The notes: generated by a model not told the origin, from the letters alone. A stretch of 60,429 nucleotides of DNA from Amycolatopsis thailandensis (GCF_002234405.1 NZ_NMQT01000006.1:1-60429); one strand, 5' to 3'; shown: positions 15,368 to 24,226, numbered from the stretch's first letter. Made by a program: numbers and translations.

Positions 15368-16207
15368 TCAGCTGAACTGGCAGTCCTGGTTGATGCTGGT
15401 CAGCAGGATGCTGACGGCCGACCCGTCCTTGGCCACGAAGATCCGGTACGCGCTCACCGCGCTCACCGGGGCGACATACGCGCCGCCGTCCTTGGTGCTG
15501 CCGGGGTAGGCGGCGAGGATGTCCGCCTCGGTCGAGCCGACACCGATCCCCTCCGGCGTATGCACCGTGCCCGCCGGGTTGATGACGGTGATCCCCTCGG
15601 CCTCGGTCAGCGACACCGACGACGGCCCCGGAACGGCGGCACCTTCCGCGTAGCCGTACGTGCAGGTGCCCCGGACCTCTTTCGCCCGCAGCGGGCCGGC
15701 GGTGGCCTCCGCCTCGGACTCGCTCATCCCGAGCCGGAGCTTGCCGAAACCGGCGGACGTCAGCAGCGCGCCGGTGGTCACCTTGCCCTGAGCGGGCGGC
15801 TTCGTGGCGGCGGTGCTCTTCGGCGGCTTGACCGGCCCGTCGGAGGCCGTCGACTGCGGGGGCGCGGCCGTGTGGGTCGGCGGCGGCGCGGGCGAGGACA
15901 CCGGCGGCTCGGAGGTGCCCGGCCCGGGTCGCGCCAGGCTCGACGATGCCGCGCCCATGGTGAGCTGGTCGCCGGGGAAGGCCGCGCCGTTGTCCTTGTC
16001 GTGGATCGTGAAGACCGTGAGCCCGCCGCCCACCATGACGATCGCGGCGGCCATCCCGCTCGTGGTCTGCATCAGCTGGCGGCGACGACGGCGGCGCCGG
16101 GCGCCCGCGACGATCGTCTCGGGATTCAGCGTGGATCCCGCGCCGAGCCGCTCGTCGGAGAACAGGTCGCGCAGCTTCTGCTGTACGTCTTCCTCGGACA
16201 TGTTCAT
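15368..16207 (-). CDS. membrane protein coupled to a sigma factor, probable anti-sigma factor
   Basis: 279-aa protein: a cytoplasmic N-terminus (about 1-38, MNMSEEDVQQKLRDLF and a poly-Arg stretch), one membrane helix (about 45-66), a Pro/Ser/Thr-rich linker and an extracytoplasmic domain with four Cys-containing blocks ending NQDCQFS. Its ATG overlaps the TGA of the sigma gene (ATGA). This arrangement is typical of a sigma/anti-sigma pair. It lacks the HxxxCxxC zinc motif, so it would be a non-ZAS type. The anti-sigma role is inferred from position and topology. Confidence 0.7.
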   Translation of the reverse strand: MNMSEEDVQQKLRDLFSDERLGAGSTLNPETIVAGARRRRRRRQLMQTTSGMAAAIVMVGGGLTVFTIHDKDNGAAFPGDQLTMGAASSSLARPGPGTSEPPVSSPAPPPTHTAAPPQSTASDGPVKPPKSTAATKPPAQGKVTTGALLTSAGFGKLRLGMSESEAEATAGPLRAKEVRGTCTYGYAEGAAVPGPSSVSLTEAEGITVINPAGTVHTPEGIGVGSTEADILAAYPGSTKDGGAYVAPVSAVSAYRIFVAKDGSAVSILLTSINQDCQFS

Positions 16208-16785
16208 CCCGCTTCCCTCCCTTCGTCCTTGGGTTCGAACAACGCGAGCTTCGTGCGCAGCGACGCGATCGCCTTGCTCGCCTGGCTCTTGACGGTGCCC
16301 TGGCTGACGCCGAGCGAATCCGCGATCTCCGCTTCCGACAGCCCCTCGTAGTAACGCAGGACCATCACCGCGCGTTGCCTCGGCGGCAGCGCGCGTAACG
16401 CCTGCCACAACGGCTCGTGCTCGAACGGGTCGGCCGGGCTGTACGGCTGGGTGTCCGGCAGGTCGGCGACGAGGCTCTCCCGTTTGGTCCGGCGCCAGCG
16501 GCTGATGTGCGCGTTGGCCATCGAACGGCGGATGTAGGCCATCGGGTCGCCGGTCTTGTGCTGCACGTAGGACCAGCGGGAGCCGATCTTCTCCAGCACG
16601 GTCTGGACCAGGTCGGCGGCGTCGTGCGGATTCCCGGTGAGGGCGTGCCCGTACCGGATCAGGCCGGGAAGGCTGGCCTGCACGAAGTCGCCGAAGTCGG
16701 TGAGCTCGCCCGGCACGTCTCTCCCTCGGCTCTCGCCGGCTCCCCAGACTTCCGTCCCCGGGATGACCGTCGCGGCAGCGGTCAC
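16204..16785 (-). CDS. SigE family RNA polymerase sigma factor
   Basis: 193-aa group IV (ECF-like, SigE-family) sigma factor. Region 2 is seen in LIRYGHALTGNPHDAADLVQ and the following SYVQHKTGDPMAYIRRSMANAHISRWRR. Region 4 is seen in LPPRQRAVMVLRYYEGLSEAEIADSLGVSQGTVKSQ. The GTG start at 16785 is chosen because aggaggcg precedes it at ideal distance. Starts at 16848 or 16860 would add about 20 disordered residues. It is translationally coupled to the membrane protein downstream, which probably restrains it. Confidence 0.9.
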   Translation of the reverse strand: MTAAATVIPGTEVWGAGESRGRDVPGELTDFGDFVQASLPGLIRYGHALTGNPHDAADLVQTVLEKIGSRWSYVQHKTGDPMAYIRRSMANAHISRWRRTKRESLVADLPDTQPYSPADPFEHEPLWQALRALPPRQRAVMVLRYYEGLSEAEIADSLGVSQGTVKSQASKAIASLRTKLALFEPKDEGREAG

Positions 16786-16920
16786 CGTATCGCCTCCTCC
16801 CGGGGTCACTCGGCCAGGCTCGCCTGGCTCACCTCTCCCGAAACGCATGACCGCCCCCACAGGTTGTCTCTTGCCGCGAACACTTTCGGGAGACGCCCGG
16901 CCGGATGAGGAGTTTCCTGC

Positions 16921-17265
16921 TCACCGTCTCGACACGGAGTCGGGAATCCTGAACGAACCGTCCCCCTGAACAGGGAATTCGTGTACGGCCACCACGGCGT
17001 TACGGGGTATCGGACCGTACACGTGGGGGAACTGGATCCCGGCCGGATGCGGCGGGTCGCCGTCCTCCCAGACGACGGGCGCGCCGACGAGCGCCGGGTC
17101 GATCTCCAGCAGCAGCAGGTCGGTGCGGCCGGCGAACACGGCGTTGGCCGGGATGTGCGCGGTTCCCGGGTCCGAGCAGTGGATGAAGCCGTCGGATTCG
17201 AGGGACGCGGCGGTGTAGACGCCCTCTTCGGACCAGTCACCCTTGGGGCAGATATGGAGGATCAC
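16921..17265 (-). CDS. DUF952 family protein
   Basis: 114-aa soluble protein of the DUF952 family, beginning ILHICPKGDW, with DGFIHCSDP and VYGPIPRNAVVAV as family landmarks. The function is unknown; the fold is related to ADP-ribosyltransferase-like small domains, and the conserved His and Ser could be catalytic. GTG at 17265 is preferred (gagga seven bases upstream). A longer frame starting at 17316 would run into a palindromic element. Confidence 0.8.
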   Translation of the reverse strand: MILHICPKGDWSEEGVYTAASLESDGFIHCSDPGTAHIPANAVFAGRTDLLLLEIDPALVGAPVVWEDGDPPHPAGIQFPHVYGPIPRNAVVAVHEFPVQGDGSFRIPDSVSRR

Positions 17266-17283
17266 GGGACCATCCTCGCGCAC

Positions 17284-17337
17284 TTCGTCCTCTGAAGGCG
17301 GTGGTTGCGCGGGCAACCACCGCGTTCAGAGGACGAA
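17284..17337. repeat. interspersed palindromic element, family A copy 2
   Basis: The 25-bp arms 17284-17308 and 17313-17337 pair with a single mismatch around a 4-nt loop. The arm begins ttcgtcctctgaaggcggtg, the same core as at 7144 and 32384. It lies between DUF5926 (upstream, minus strand) and DUF952, so it may end DUF5926 transcription. Confidence 0.8.
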
Positions 17338-17349
17338 ACGCGAGGGATG

Positions 17350-18234
17350 TCAGCGGATGGTGAGCTGACGGCCGATCAGGCCGTCGCGCGAGCGGCGCTC
17401 GGCGGCGTTGAGCGGCTCGGAGTCGAGGGACTTCAGCGCGGCTTCGAGCCGGACGCCGAGCTGCTCCTTCGCGTCGGCCCACTCGCGGGCGTGGGCCTCG
17501 GGGTCGAGGTCCCACACCGGGACGAGGAGCCCGTGCGCGCGGAACGAACCGGCGTAGCGGGAGCCCTCGCCGAGGCCCAGCTCACCGGCCGCGGACAGCC
17601 GCGCAAGCGCTTGCAGCAGCAGGTTCTCCGGCTCGGGGCGAACCCAGCGCAGGTGCGCCTTCTCACCGGCGAGCACCCAGTAGGCACCCGCGCCGAGGCG
17701 CTCGGTCGGCATGATCGCCGCGTTCGCGCGCTCGAGGGACAGCGCGACGTCGCCGCTCGCGTCGGCGTCCTCGGGCAGCCACCAGGCGAAGTCGTTGTAG
17801 AGCGTGGCGTCGAGTTCGACGCTCGTTTCGAGCAGGTCCTGCAAGCGGGCCTTCTCGTCGGCGGTGGGCGGCGTCGTGGTGTCCGGCACGGACAGGACGT
17901 CGCCCTCCTTGGCCTCCAGCACCCACTGCAGCGCGCGGCCGAGGTCGCGGCTGATGTCCGAGGACCGGGTCTGCACCTGCATGCCGATGTAGCGCTCGCC
18001 GTCGGACCGGACGAACGCGGCCGCCGCCATCGGCAGCACCGTGCCGAGGGTGACCTTCTCGCCGGAGCCCGCCAGCGTGAGCGACGCCGTCGCCGAAGGG
18101 ACGAACTCGCGCAGCGCGATCAGTTCGGTCTCCGCCGCGAGTCCCTCGAAGGGCTGGCCGACGAAGACGTCGCGCACCTTCGGCTTGCGGTCCGAGGTCG
18201 TCTTGGGACCCTTCTTGCGCGAACCCTTGCCCAC
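17350..18234 (-). CDS. DUF5926 family protein
   Basis: 294-aa soluble protein conserved in actinobacteria as DUF5926. The basic start GKGSRKKGPKTTSDRKPKVRD is typical, as is the closing RRSRDGLIGRQLTIR. The GTG at 18234 is chosen because gaggagg lies five to six bases upstream; the reading frame extends further but without a start signal. Function is unknown; the positively charged N-terminus suggests nucleic-acid contact. No operon partner is evident. Confidence 0.82.
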   Translation of the reverse strand: MGKGSRKKGPKTTSDRKPKVRDVFVGQPFEGLAAETELIALREFVPSATASLTLAGSGEKVTLGTVLPMAAAAFVRSDGERYIGMQVQTRSSDISRDLGRALQWVLEAKEGDVLSVPDTTTPPTADEKARLQDLLETSVELDATLYNDFAWWLPEDADASGDVALSLERANAAIMPTERLGAGAYWVLAGEKAHLRWVRPEPENLLLQALARLSAAGELGLGEGSRYAGSFRAHGLLVPVWDLDPEAHAREWADAKEQLGVRLEAALKSLDSEPLNAAERRSRDGLIGRQLTIR

Positions 18235-18533
18235 GTCAGCCTCCTCAAGCTCGGTTCGGAACGCTATCGCGGGAAGGGCACGGGCCTCGTAAGACCCCCG
18301 GGGTTCACCGGGGCCGGTGACGGAATCGTCGCGGACGACACCCCACTGACCACCGGATCGACCGGATCGGCCGGTTTCAGCGGCCGTTCGGGTATCACGC
18401 AAACATGACTGAAAACGGTTGTCATCATCCGGACGATCTAATCGCGGGTGATCAGCCTGCCGTTTTCCCCTCACCGCACCGAATACTCGATCTCGGCGCC
18501 ATCCGGCGTCGTAGTGCGGAGAAGGGATCACAG
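18235..18533. other. intergenic region between divergent genes
   Basis: Almost 300 bp between the DUF5926 start and the His-rich gene. It should hold both promoters. I see no convincing -35/-10 pair, no RNA gene and no strong palindrome, only purine-rich gagaaggga directly before the His-rich gene. Confidence 0.5.
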
Positions 18534-18749
18534 ATGAGCACCTCGAAGCGCCGGGCCGCCTTGGCCGCGTTGCCCGTGGCACTCGGGCTGATGCTGGCCG
18601 GGCCCGCCGTGGGCACGGCCTCGGCCGCGCCACAGTCCGAGTCGGCGGACCAGGCGCGCCACTGCCTGCTGCTGTGCGTCGGCCATCACCACCACGGGCA
18701 CCATCACCACGGCATCGGCCTGCACCTGGGCCTCTGGCTGCATCTGTGA
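18534..18749 (+). CDS. small secreted histidine-rich protein
   Basis: 71-aa precursor. Residues 1-32 are a Sec signal peptide (KRR, then a hydrophobic core, with a GTASA/A cleavage site). The mature part of about 39 residues holds a Cys pair in HCLLLCVG, then HHHHGHHHH and the tail GIGLHLGLWLHL. Clustered His and two Cys suggest binding of Zn, Ni or Cu outside the cell. A purine-rich site precedes the ATG. A P450 gene starts 53 bp after the stop on the same strand. I recognise no family. Confidence 0.75.
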   Translation: MSTSKRRAALAALPVALGLMLAGPAVGTASAAPQSESADQARHCLLLCVGHHHHGHHHHGIGLHLGLWLHL

Positions 18750-18802
18750 CCAGCGCGCCGCGCCGGGACGGTTCCCCGGCGCGGCGCGGCTACAGTCGGG
18801 AC

Positions 18803-19972
18803 GTGTTCGACCTCGCCGACCCGGCCTTCCTCGCGAATCCGTATCCGTCCTTCGCCGAACTCCGTGAGCGCGGCGAAGTCCACCGGCACGACGGCCTCGG
18901 TATCGCCGTGGCGGTGTCTCACGCCGCGTCGGCCGCGGTCCTGCGGCATCGCGGGCTCGGCCGGATCTGGCAGGACGCGCTGCCGGTGGAGCGGTTCGCG
19001 TCGTTCAACCTGCTGCACCGCAACTCGCTGCTGGAGAACGAGCCGCCCGCCCACACCCGGCTGCGGCGGGTGATCGCGGGCGCGTTCGGACGCGGGCACG
19101 TCCAGCGGCTGCGGCCGATGGTCGCCGAACTCGCGGACGGCATGGTGGACGGGCTCGCCGCCGAGATCGCCGAGACCGGCTCGGCCGATCTCCTGGCGCA
19201 CCTCGCGCAGCCGCTTCCGGTCGCGGTCATCGCGGAGCTCCTGGGCGTCCCGGTCGAGAACGGGCCGAGCATGGTCACCTGGTCGAACCACATCGTGAAG
19301 ATGTACGAGTACGGACTCGCCGAGGACAAGCGCGACGCCGCCGAAGTAGCGGCCGCGGAGTTCGTCGACTATCTGCGTGACGTCGCGAAGCAGCGCGCGG
19401 ACTCCCCCGGCGAGGACATCGTCAGTGATCTCCTGCGCAGTGAGCTCACCGAGGACGAGCTGGTCGCGACCGCGGTCCTGCTGCTGATGGCCGGGCACGA
19501 GGCGACGGTGAACGTCATCGGGAACGGCGTCAACGCGCTGCTGACCCACCGGGACCAGTGGGAGCGGCTGGTGGCCTCCCCGGATCTGCTGGACCCGTGC
19601 GTCGAGGAGCTGATCCGCTTCGACGCGCCGCTCCAGCTCTTCGAGCGGACGGCGACCACCGACGTCGAGATCGCCGGATTCCGGGTGGCCGAGGGCGAGA
19701 AGATCGGCGCGCTCCTCGGCGCCGCCGCGCGCGACCCCAAGGTGTTCGACCGGCCCGACACCCTCGACATCGGCCGCACGCCGAACGCGCACCTCGGCTT
19801 CGGCATGGGCATCCACTACTGCGTCGGCGCCCCGCTCGCGCGGGTGGAGATCGGGGCCGCGCTGACGTCGCTGGCCACGAAGCTGCCCGGGCTGGAGCTC
19901 GCGGAGACGCCGGAACGGCGGCCGGAGTTCGTGATCCGGGGCCTGCGCTCGCTACCGGTCACCACGCGATAG
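18803..19972 (+). CDS. cytochrome P450
   Basis: 389-aa soluble bacterial P450 monooxygenase. The haem-binding loop is FGMGIHYCVGAPLAR with Cys340 as axial ligand. The I-helix oxygen-activating motif is AGHEATVN, and the K-helix ExxR is in EELIRFD. GTG at 18803 is the likely start because it gives the usual beginning FDLADPAFLANPYPSF; the longer frame overlaps the His-rich gene. No ferredoxin or ferredoxin reductase gene is adjacent. The substrate is unknown; it could modify a small molecule or, speculatively, the neighbouring peptide. Confidence 0.92.
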   Translation: MFDLADPAFLANPYPSFAELRERGEVHRHDGLGIAVAVSHAASAAVLRHRGLGRIWQDALPVERFASFNLLHRNSLLENEPPAHTRLRRVIAGAFGRGHVQRLRPMVAELADGMVDGLAAEIAETGSADLLAHLAQPLPVAVIAELLGVPVENGPSMVTWSNHIVKMYEYGLAEDKRDAAEVAAAEFVDYLRDVAKQRADSPGEDIVSDLLRSELTEDELVATAVLLLMAGHEATVNVIGNGVNALLTHRDQWERLVASPDLLDPCVEELIRFDAPLQLFERTATTDVEIAGFRVAEGEKIGALLGAAARDPKVFDRPDTLDIGRTPNAHLGFGMGIHYCVGAPLARVEIGAALTSLATKLPGLELAETPERRPEFVIRGLRSLPVTTR

Positions 19973-20000
19973 CAAAGGTCCCTTGCTCTCTTTCCGCAGG

Positions 20001-20438
20001 TCAGCGGGTCGTTTCGGGATAGAGCGTGAAGTGGGAGACGTGCACGGGCTTGATGTGCTCGAAGTGCCGACGGTCCACCGTCGCCACCTCGACCGTTTTC
20101 AGCCTTTCCGCGGTGGCCACGACGGCCGCGTCCGCCAGACCGAGCGGCCAATCCGAGTACTGCCGCATCAGCACGGCCATCCGCCGGAAATCGTCGTCCA
20201 TGGGGTGATAGATCGCGAACTGAGGCGAGCGCATGAGTCCCTCGATGAACGCCGCTTCGGCTTCACCACCGAGGTACTTCTCGATGTAATGACATACCTC
20301 GGTCAGCACCAGCGACGGCACCAGCAGATCACGCGTAGCCGCGGTTTCCAGCCATGCGACCACCGCCTGATGGTGGTCGTCTTTCCGGCTGACCATGGCG
20401 ATGAGGGGGCCGGCGTCTACCACGATCGGACGGGCCAT
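20001..20438 (-). CDS. PIN domain ribonuclease, VapC-type toxin
   Basis: 145-aa PIN-domain protein, probably an RNase toxin cleaving tRNA or rRNA. The acidic metal-binding set is present: Asp8 in VVDAGPL, Glu47 in LTEVCH, Asp103 in GLADAAVVATAE and Asp122 in VATVDRRHF. It lies 27 bp downstream of a small gene of unknown family that is the likely antitoxin, an order typical of vapBC operons. It converges on the P450 gene. Confidence 0.87.
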   Translation of the reverse strand: MARPIVVDAGPLIAMVSRKDDHHQAVVAWLETAATRDLLVPSLVLTEVCHYIEKYLGGEAEAAFIEGLMRSPQFAIYHPMDDDFRRMAVLMRQYSDWPLGLADAAVVATAERLKTVEVATVDRRHFEHIKPVHVSHFTLYPETTR

Positions 20439-20465
20439 CGACTTTCGCTTGTCCCCGTCGTGCGC

Positions 20466-20723
20466 TCAGGCGACGTCTTGGCCGCGCACGACAGCCTTCA
20501 CGTTCTCGGACGCGTCAGCGGGAAGATCGAACATCCCCAAGAACGACGGTTGCGAGTACGGCTTCGTCGGCTCATTCGCGTCCTGACCGACGAGAACGGT
20601 TTTCATGCCCAGACCGAACTTGCCCGCCTTCATGGTGCGAGGCTTACGCAGGCCGCTGGAAGTAGACCTCACCCTGCCGGTCACCCCGGCGGGCAGGTCG
20701 TACTTCTGCTGCTCGCTGCTCAT
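20466..20723 (-). CDS. small protein upstream of VapC, candidate antitoxin
   Basis: 85-aa basic N-terminus protein without a ribbon-helix-helix, AbrB or Phd motif that I can recognise. It is rich in Lys, Ser and Gly (TMKAGKFGLGMKTVLVG), with the end SFLGMFDLPADASENVKAVV, which could be an amphipathic toxin-binding segment. It is 27 bp upstream of the PIN-domain gene and should be co-transcribed. Assignment as antitoxin rests on position only. Confidence 0.6.
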   Translation of the reverse strand: MSSEQQKYDLPAGVTGRVRSTSSGLRKPRTMKAGKFGLGMKTVLVGQDANEPTKPYSQPSFLGMFDLPADASENVKAVVRGQDVA

Positions 20724-20798
20724 GCCCCCATCTTACAGGCCGATCAGCCTTCGGCAGAGTGCGTGGATCCGCATTCAACAGTTGGTGGAAAAGTTGCG

Positions 20799-21770
20799 TC
20801 AGCGCACTGAAGAGGTGGGGCGGTCGCGCCGTTCCGGGTCCGGAGCGCCCTCCACCTTCAGCACGCGAAGCAGGCGAAGGCGCTTCTCCGCCACAGGCGC
20901 GAGAAGGCCGGACATGCGCTTCACGAGCAGCGCCGTCACCACCGCCAGCCCGGCCGCGGCCAGATCGGTCAGCGCGACCAGCACGACGCCGTCGGCCAGC
21001 GCCTGGACGCCGTCGCGGAATCGCCAGACGATGACGAGCACCAGCAGCAGCCAGTTGGCCGCCCAGACACCCCACCAGATCAGCACGAGCCGCGACGGCT
21101 TCGGCCGCGTTTCCCGGGTCCGGCGCAGGACGGCGTGTTCGAGTTCGGCGAGGATCGGCAGCACCATCACCAGGTTCACCACCGGCACCAGCACGAACAC
21201 CAGCACGTGCCACAGCCGCCTCGGCGGCACTTCACCGGAGGCGTCCGCGGCGGCGTGCCTGGCCACGAGCAGCCACCACACGGTGAGCCCGGAAGGCAGC
21301 AGCGAGAGGATCGTCGTGAGCAGGCCCGCAGTGATCACGAAGCTGTCGGACACCGAGACGACGGACGTCGACAGCGCGGAGTCGCGGCTCTGCACGAGCA
21401 GGACGTAGCGCCAGATCTCCGCGGCCGCCGCGATGACGGCGAGGGCGGCGAAGGTCCACAGCACCGGCAGAAGACTGCGCGTGATGACCCGCAGGCGCTC
21501 CCCGGCGGTGACTTCGCCGGACGCCGTCCCGGGGACCGCTGTCGGGCGGCGCCAGACCAGGTTCGGGAACCCCCAGCGCGGCGGGACCGGATAGGACGGC
21601 GGACCGGAGTAGCGCTCGGCCACGGGTTTGCGACGCTGCGGCCAGGCGCCGGGAGGCGGCGAAGCGACCCAGCGGACACGATGACGCGCCGGCTGGGGCC
21701 GCGGCTGCTGCATCGGCGCCGGACGCACCGGTGGCACCGGTGTTCTCGGCGGGTAGTGGCCTGGCTGCAC
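20799..21770 (-). CDS. DUF4328 family membrane protein
   Basis: 323-aa protein: a Pro/Arg-rich cytoplasmic N-terminus (about 1-90), then six hydrophobic helices and a basic C-terminal tail. The helical part fits DUF4328 (paired helices, ending LLVKRMSGLLAPVAEKR). GTG at 21770 is chosen because it begins directly after the TAA of the rhodanese gene (21773), consistent with coupled translation; the longer frame overlaps that gene. Function unknown. Confidence 0.72.
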   Translation of the reverse strand: MQPGHYPPRTPVPPVRPAPMQQPRPQPARHRVRWVASPPPGAWPQRRKPVAERYSGPPSYPVPPRWGFPNLVWRRPTAVPGTASGEVTAGERLRVITRSLLPVLWTFAALAVIAAAAEIWRYVLLVQSRDSALSTSVVSVSDSFVITAGLLTTILSLLPSGLTVWWLLVARHAAADASGEVPPRRLWHVLVFVLVPVVNLVMVLPILAELEHAVLRRTRETRPKPSRLVLIWWGVWAANWLLLVLVIVWRFRDGVQALADGVVLVALTDLAAAGLAVVTALLVKRMSGLLAPVAEKRLRLLRVLKVEGAPDPERRDRPTSSVR

Positions 21771-21772
21771 GG

Positions 21773-22123
21773 TTACAGCACTTCGGGGTCGACGCCGGGA
21801 TGGTCGCCGACCATCGGGCGCCCCTCCTGCTTCCAGGAGCCCATCCCACCGGCGACGTTCACCGCGTCCCAGCCGCTCGCGTTGAGCCACGCGGCGGCGC
21901 GGGCGGACCGGCCGCCGCTGCGGCAGATCACGTAGACGGGCTGATCGTCGGGCAGGTCGTCGAGTTCGCCGACGCGCGCGGGCAGTTCACCCATCGGGAT
22001 GTGCTTGGCGCCCGGGGCGTGCCCGGCGGCCCACTCGTCGTCCTCTCGGACGTCGAGCAGCGCGACACCGTCCTTGGGCAGATCACGGACGGCGACGGTC
22101 GGGATGTCAGCAGGGCTCACCAC
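21773..22123 (-). CDS. rhodanese-like domain protein
   Basis: 116-aa single-domain rhodanese. The active loop CRSGGRSARA has Cys67 as persulfide carrier, and LLDVREDDEWAAGHAPGAKHIP is the CH2A/family block. Such proteins transfer sulfur or detoxify cyanide or sulfide. Two adjacent GTG codons can serve as start. It sits between the symporter gene (48 bp upstream) and the DUF4328 gene, possibly in one transcript. Confidence 0.92.
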   Translation of the reverse strand: MVSPADIPTVAVRDLPKDGVALLDVREDDEWAAGHAPGAKHIPMGELPARVGELDDLPDDQPVYVICRSGGRSARAAAWLNASGWDAVNVAGGMGSWKQEGRPMVGDHPGVDPEVL

Positions 22124-22171
22124 GCTTCCATCCTCGCATCCCGGCCCGTTGCGCGCGCGTGAAGAACACCC

Positions 22172-23803
22172 TCAGTGCTGAGTCGCCTTTTCGGCACCGG
22201 CGCCGGTGAGCGAGCGGACCTCCATCTCCGCGTACTTCTTCTGGTTGTGGTCCTTGGACAGCACGGTTCCGAGCCAGCCGAGGAAGAAGGCGACCGGGAT
22301 CGAGACGATGCCGGGGTTGTCGAGCGGGAACCAGTGGAAGTCGACGCCCTGGATCATCGAGGCGCTCTTCCCGGTCTTCGCGTCGACGGGCTTACCCGAA
22401 ACCGCCGGCGAGAACACGATCAACAGCACGCAGACCGCGAGCCCGCCGTAAATGCTCCACAGCGCGCCCTGGGTGTTGAACCGCTTCCAGAACAGCGAGT
22501 ACAGGATCGTGGGCAGGTTCGCCGACGCCGCCACCGCGAACGCCAGCGCCACCAGGAACGCGACGTTCTGGTTCTTCGCGAGGATGCCGCCGACGATCGC
22601 GACCGCCCCGATCACCAGCGCGGTGATCCGCGCGACGCGGACTTCGCTGTCGGGATCGGTCTTGCCCTTCTTGATCACGTTGGCGTAGACGTCGTGCGCG
22701 AACGAGGCCGACGCCGTGATCGTCAGGCCCGCGACCACCGCGAGGATCGTCGCGAACGCCACCGCCGCGATGAACCCGAGCAGCACCGGGCCGCCCAGTT
22801 CGAGCGCGAGCAACGGCGCCGCCGAGTTGGTCGTCCCCGGCGCCTTCGCGATCACTTCCGGGCCGACGAGCGCGCCCGCGCCGTAGCCGAGCACCAGCGT
22901 GAACAGGTAGAAGATGCCGATCAGCGCGATCGCCCAGACCACCGAACGGCGCGCGTCCTTCGCGGTCGGCACGGTGTAGAAGCGCATGAGCACGTGCGGC
23001 AGGCCCGCGGTCCCGAGCACCAGCGCGATGCCGAGCGACAGGAAGTCGAGCTTCGTCGTACCGGTCTTCCCGTACTGCTTGCCCGGTCCGAGCAGCGCTT
23101 CCCCGGCCTTGCCGCCCTTGTCGACGGCGGCCTGGAACAGGTTGGAGAGGTTGAAGCCGTACTTCCCGAGCACCCACAGCGTCATCGCGAACGCGCCCGC
23201 GATGAGCAGCACGGCCTTGATGATCTGGACCCAGGTGGTGCCCTTCATCCCGCCGATCAGCACGTACAGGATCATGATCACGCCGACGACGGCGATCACC
23301 AGGTCCTGGCCGAGGTTCCCCTCGATGCCGAGCAGCAGGTTCACCAGGCCGCCCGCCCCCGCCATCTGCGCGAGCAGGTAGAAGAACGAGACGGCGAGCG
23401 TGGAGATCGCGGCCGCCGCGCGGACCGGGCGCTGCTTCATCCGGAACGCCAGGACGTCGCCCATGGTGAACTTGCCGGTGTTGCGCAGCAGTTCCGCGAC
23501 CAGCAGCAACGCCACCAGCCACGCGACGAGGAACCCGATCGAATAGAGGAAACCGTCGTACCCGTTGATCGCGATCGCCCCGGCGATACCCAGGAACGAC
23601 GCCGCGGAAAGGTAGTCGCCCGAGATCGCGATCCCGTTCTGCGGCCCGGTGAACGCGCGCCCGGCGGCGTAGTAGTCGGACGCGGTCTTCGTATTCCGGC
23701 TCGCCCGGAAAACGATCACCAGCGTGATCGCCACGAACACCGCGAAAATGGTGATGTTGAGCGCCGGATTACTGCCCTGGACGCCCGCTGCCAGCGTTTT
23801 CAC
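22172..23803 (-). CDS. actP: cation/acetate symporter (SSS family)
   Basis: 543-aa sodium/solute symporter with about 13 membrane helices. ISGDYLSAASFLGIAGAIA at about 60-78 and DYYAAGRAFTGPQNG are hallmarks of the ActP/MctC group, which import acetate and other short monocarboxylates. The ATG overlaps the stop of the DUF485 gene by 4 bp, so the two are translationally coupled, as in the E. coli yjcH-actP pair. Control by the LytTR two-component genes nearby is plausible. Confidence 0.9.
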   Translation of the reverse strand: MKTLAAGVQGSNPALNITIFAVFVAITLVIVFRASRNTKTASDYYAAGRAFTGPQNGIAISGDYLSAASFLGIAGAIAINGYDGFLYSIGFLVAWLVALLLVAELLRNTGKFTMGDVLAFRMKQRPVRAAAAISTLAVSFFYLLAQMAGAGGLVNLLLGIEGNLGQDLVIAVVGVIMILYVLIGGMKGTTWVQIIKAVLLIAGAFAMTLWVLGKYGFNLSNLFQAAVDKGGKAGEALLGPGKQYGKTGTTKLDFLSLGIALVLGTAGLPHVLMRFYTVPTAKDARRSVVWAIALIGIFYLFTLVLGYGAGALVGPEVIAKAPGTTNSAAPLLALELGGPVLLGFIAAVAFATILAVVAGLTITASASFAHDVYANVIKKGKTDPDSEVRVARITALVIGAVAIVGGILAKNQNVAFLVALAFAVAASANLPTILYSLFWKRFNTQGALWSIYGGLAVCVLLIVFSPAVSGKPVDAKTGKSASMIQGVDFHWFPLDNPGIVSIPVAFFLGWLGTVLSKDHNQKKYAEMEVRSLTGAGAEKATQH

Positions 23804-24144
23804 CGCTCGGTCCCCTCGACCTCGTGCCGGATCTTGTCCGCGAGCGGATCAAGCTTTCGGTTCGCGTATCGGACATAGAGACCGGTGATCACGAAAGTGG
23901 ACACGAACTGGAGCAACCCGAAGACCAGGCCGACGGTGATGTTGCCGAAGAGCTTGGTGCTCATGAACCCGGTCGCGTAGTCGGCGAGGATCACATAGAG
24001 CAGATACCAGAGGAGGAACAGTGCCGAGACCGGGAAAACGAATACCCGGAGCCGCCGTCGCAACTCGGTGAATTCCGGGCTCGCCTGCACCTTTTCCCAG
24101 TCGGATTCCGGATCGGACCCGAGGCCTTGATCGGTATCACTCAC
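23800..24144 (-). CDS. DUF485 family membrane protein, symporter partner
   Basis: 114-aa protein with two helices (FVFPVSALFLLWYLLYVIL and the VGLVFGLLQFVSTFVITGLYV region) and the closing YANRKLDPLADKIRHE typical of DUF485 (YjcH-like). It accompanies ActP-type symporters throughout bacteria and is probably a small subunit. GTG at 24144 is chosen because ggagg lies six bases upstream, although an ATG at 24171 is also in frame. It overlaps actP by 4 bp. Confidence 0.87.
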   Translation of the reverse strand: MSDTDQGLGSDPESDWEKVQASPEFTELRRRLRVFVFPVSALFLLWYLLYVILADYATGFMSTKLFGNITVGLVFGLLQFVSTFVITGLYVRYANRKLDPLADKIRHEVEGTER

Positions 24145-24199
24145 TGCGGACCTCCCATCTACCTCAACCATTCGGTGATTTCGATGTCACGGAAGATCA

Positions 24200-24226
24200 T
24201 GCCCCTCATGGGGCGTGAGAGGGGCA
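24200..24226. terminator. hairpin between two symporter transcription units
   Basis: tgcccctc at 24200-24207 pairs with gaggggca at 24219-24226. It is located after the stop of the second symporter gene and upstream of DUF485-actP on the minus strand. It may attenuate read-through between the two symporter units. There is no clear U-tract. Confidence 0.4.
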
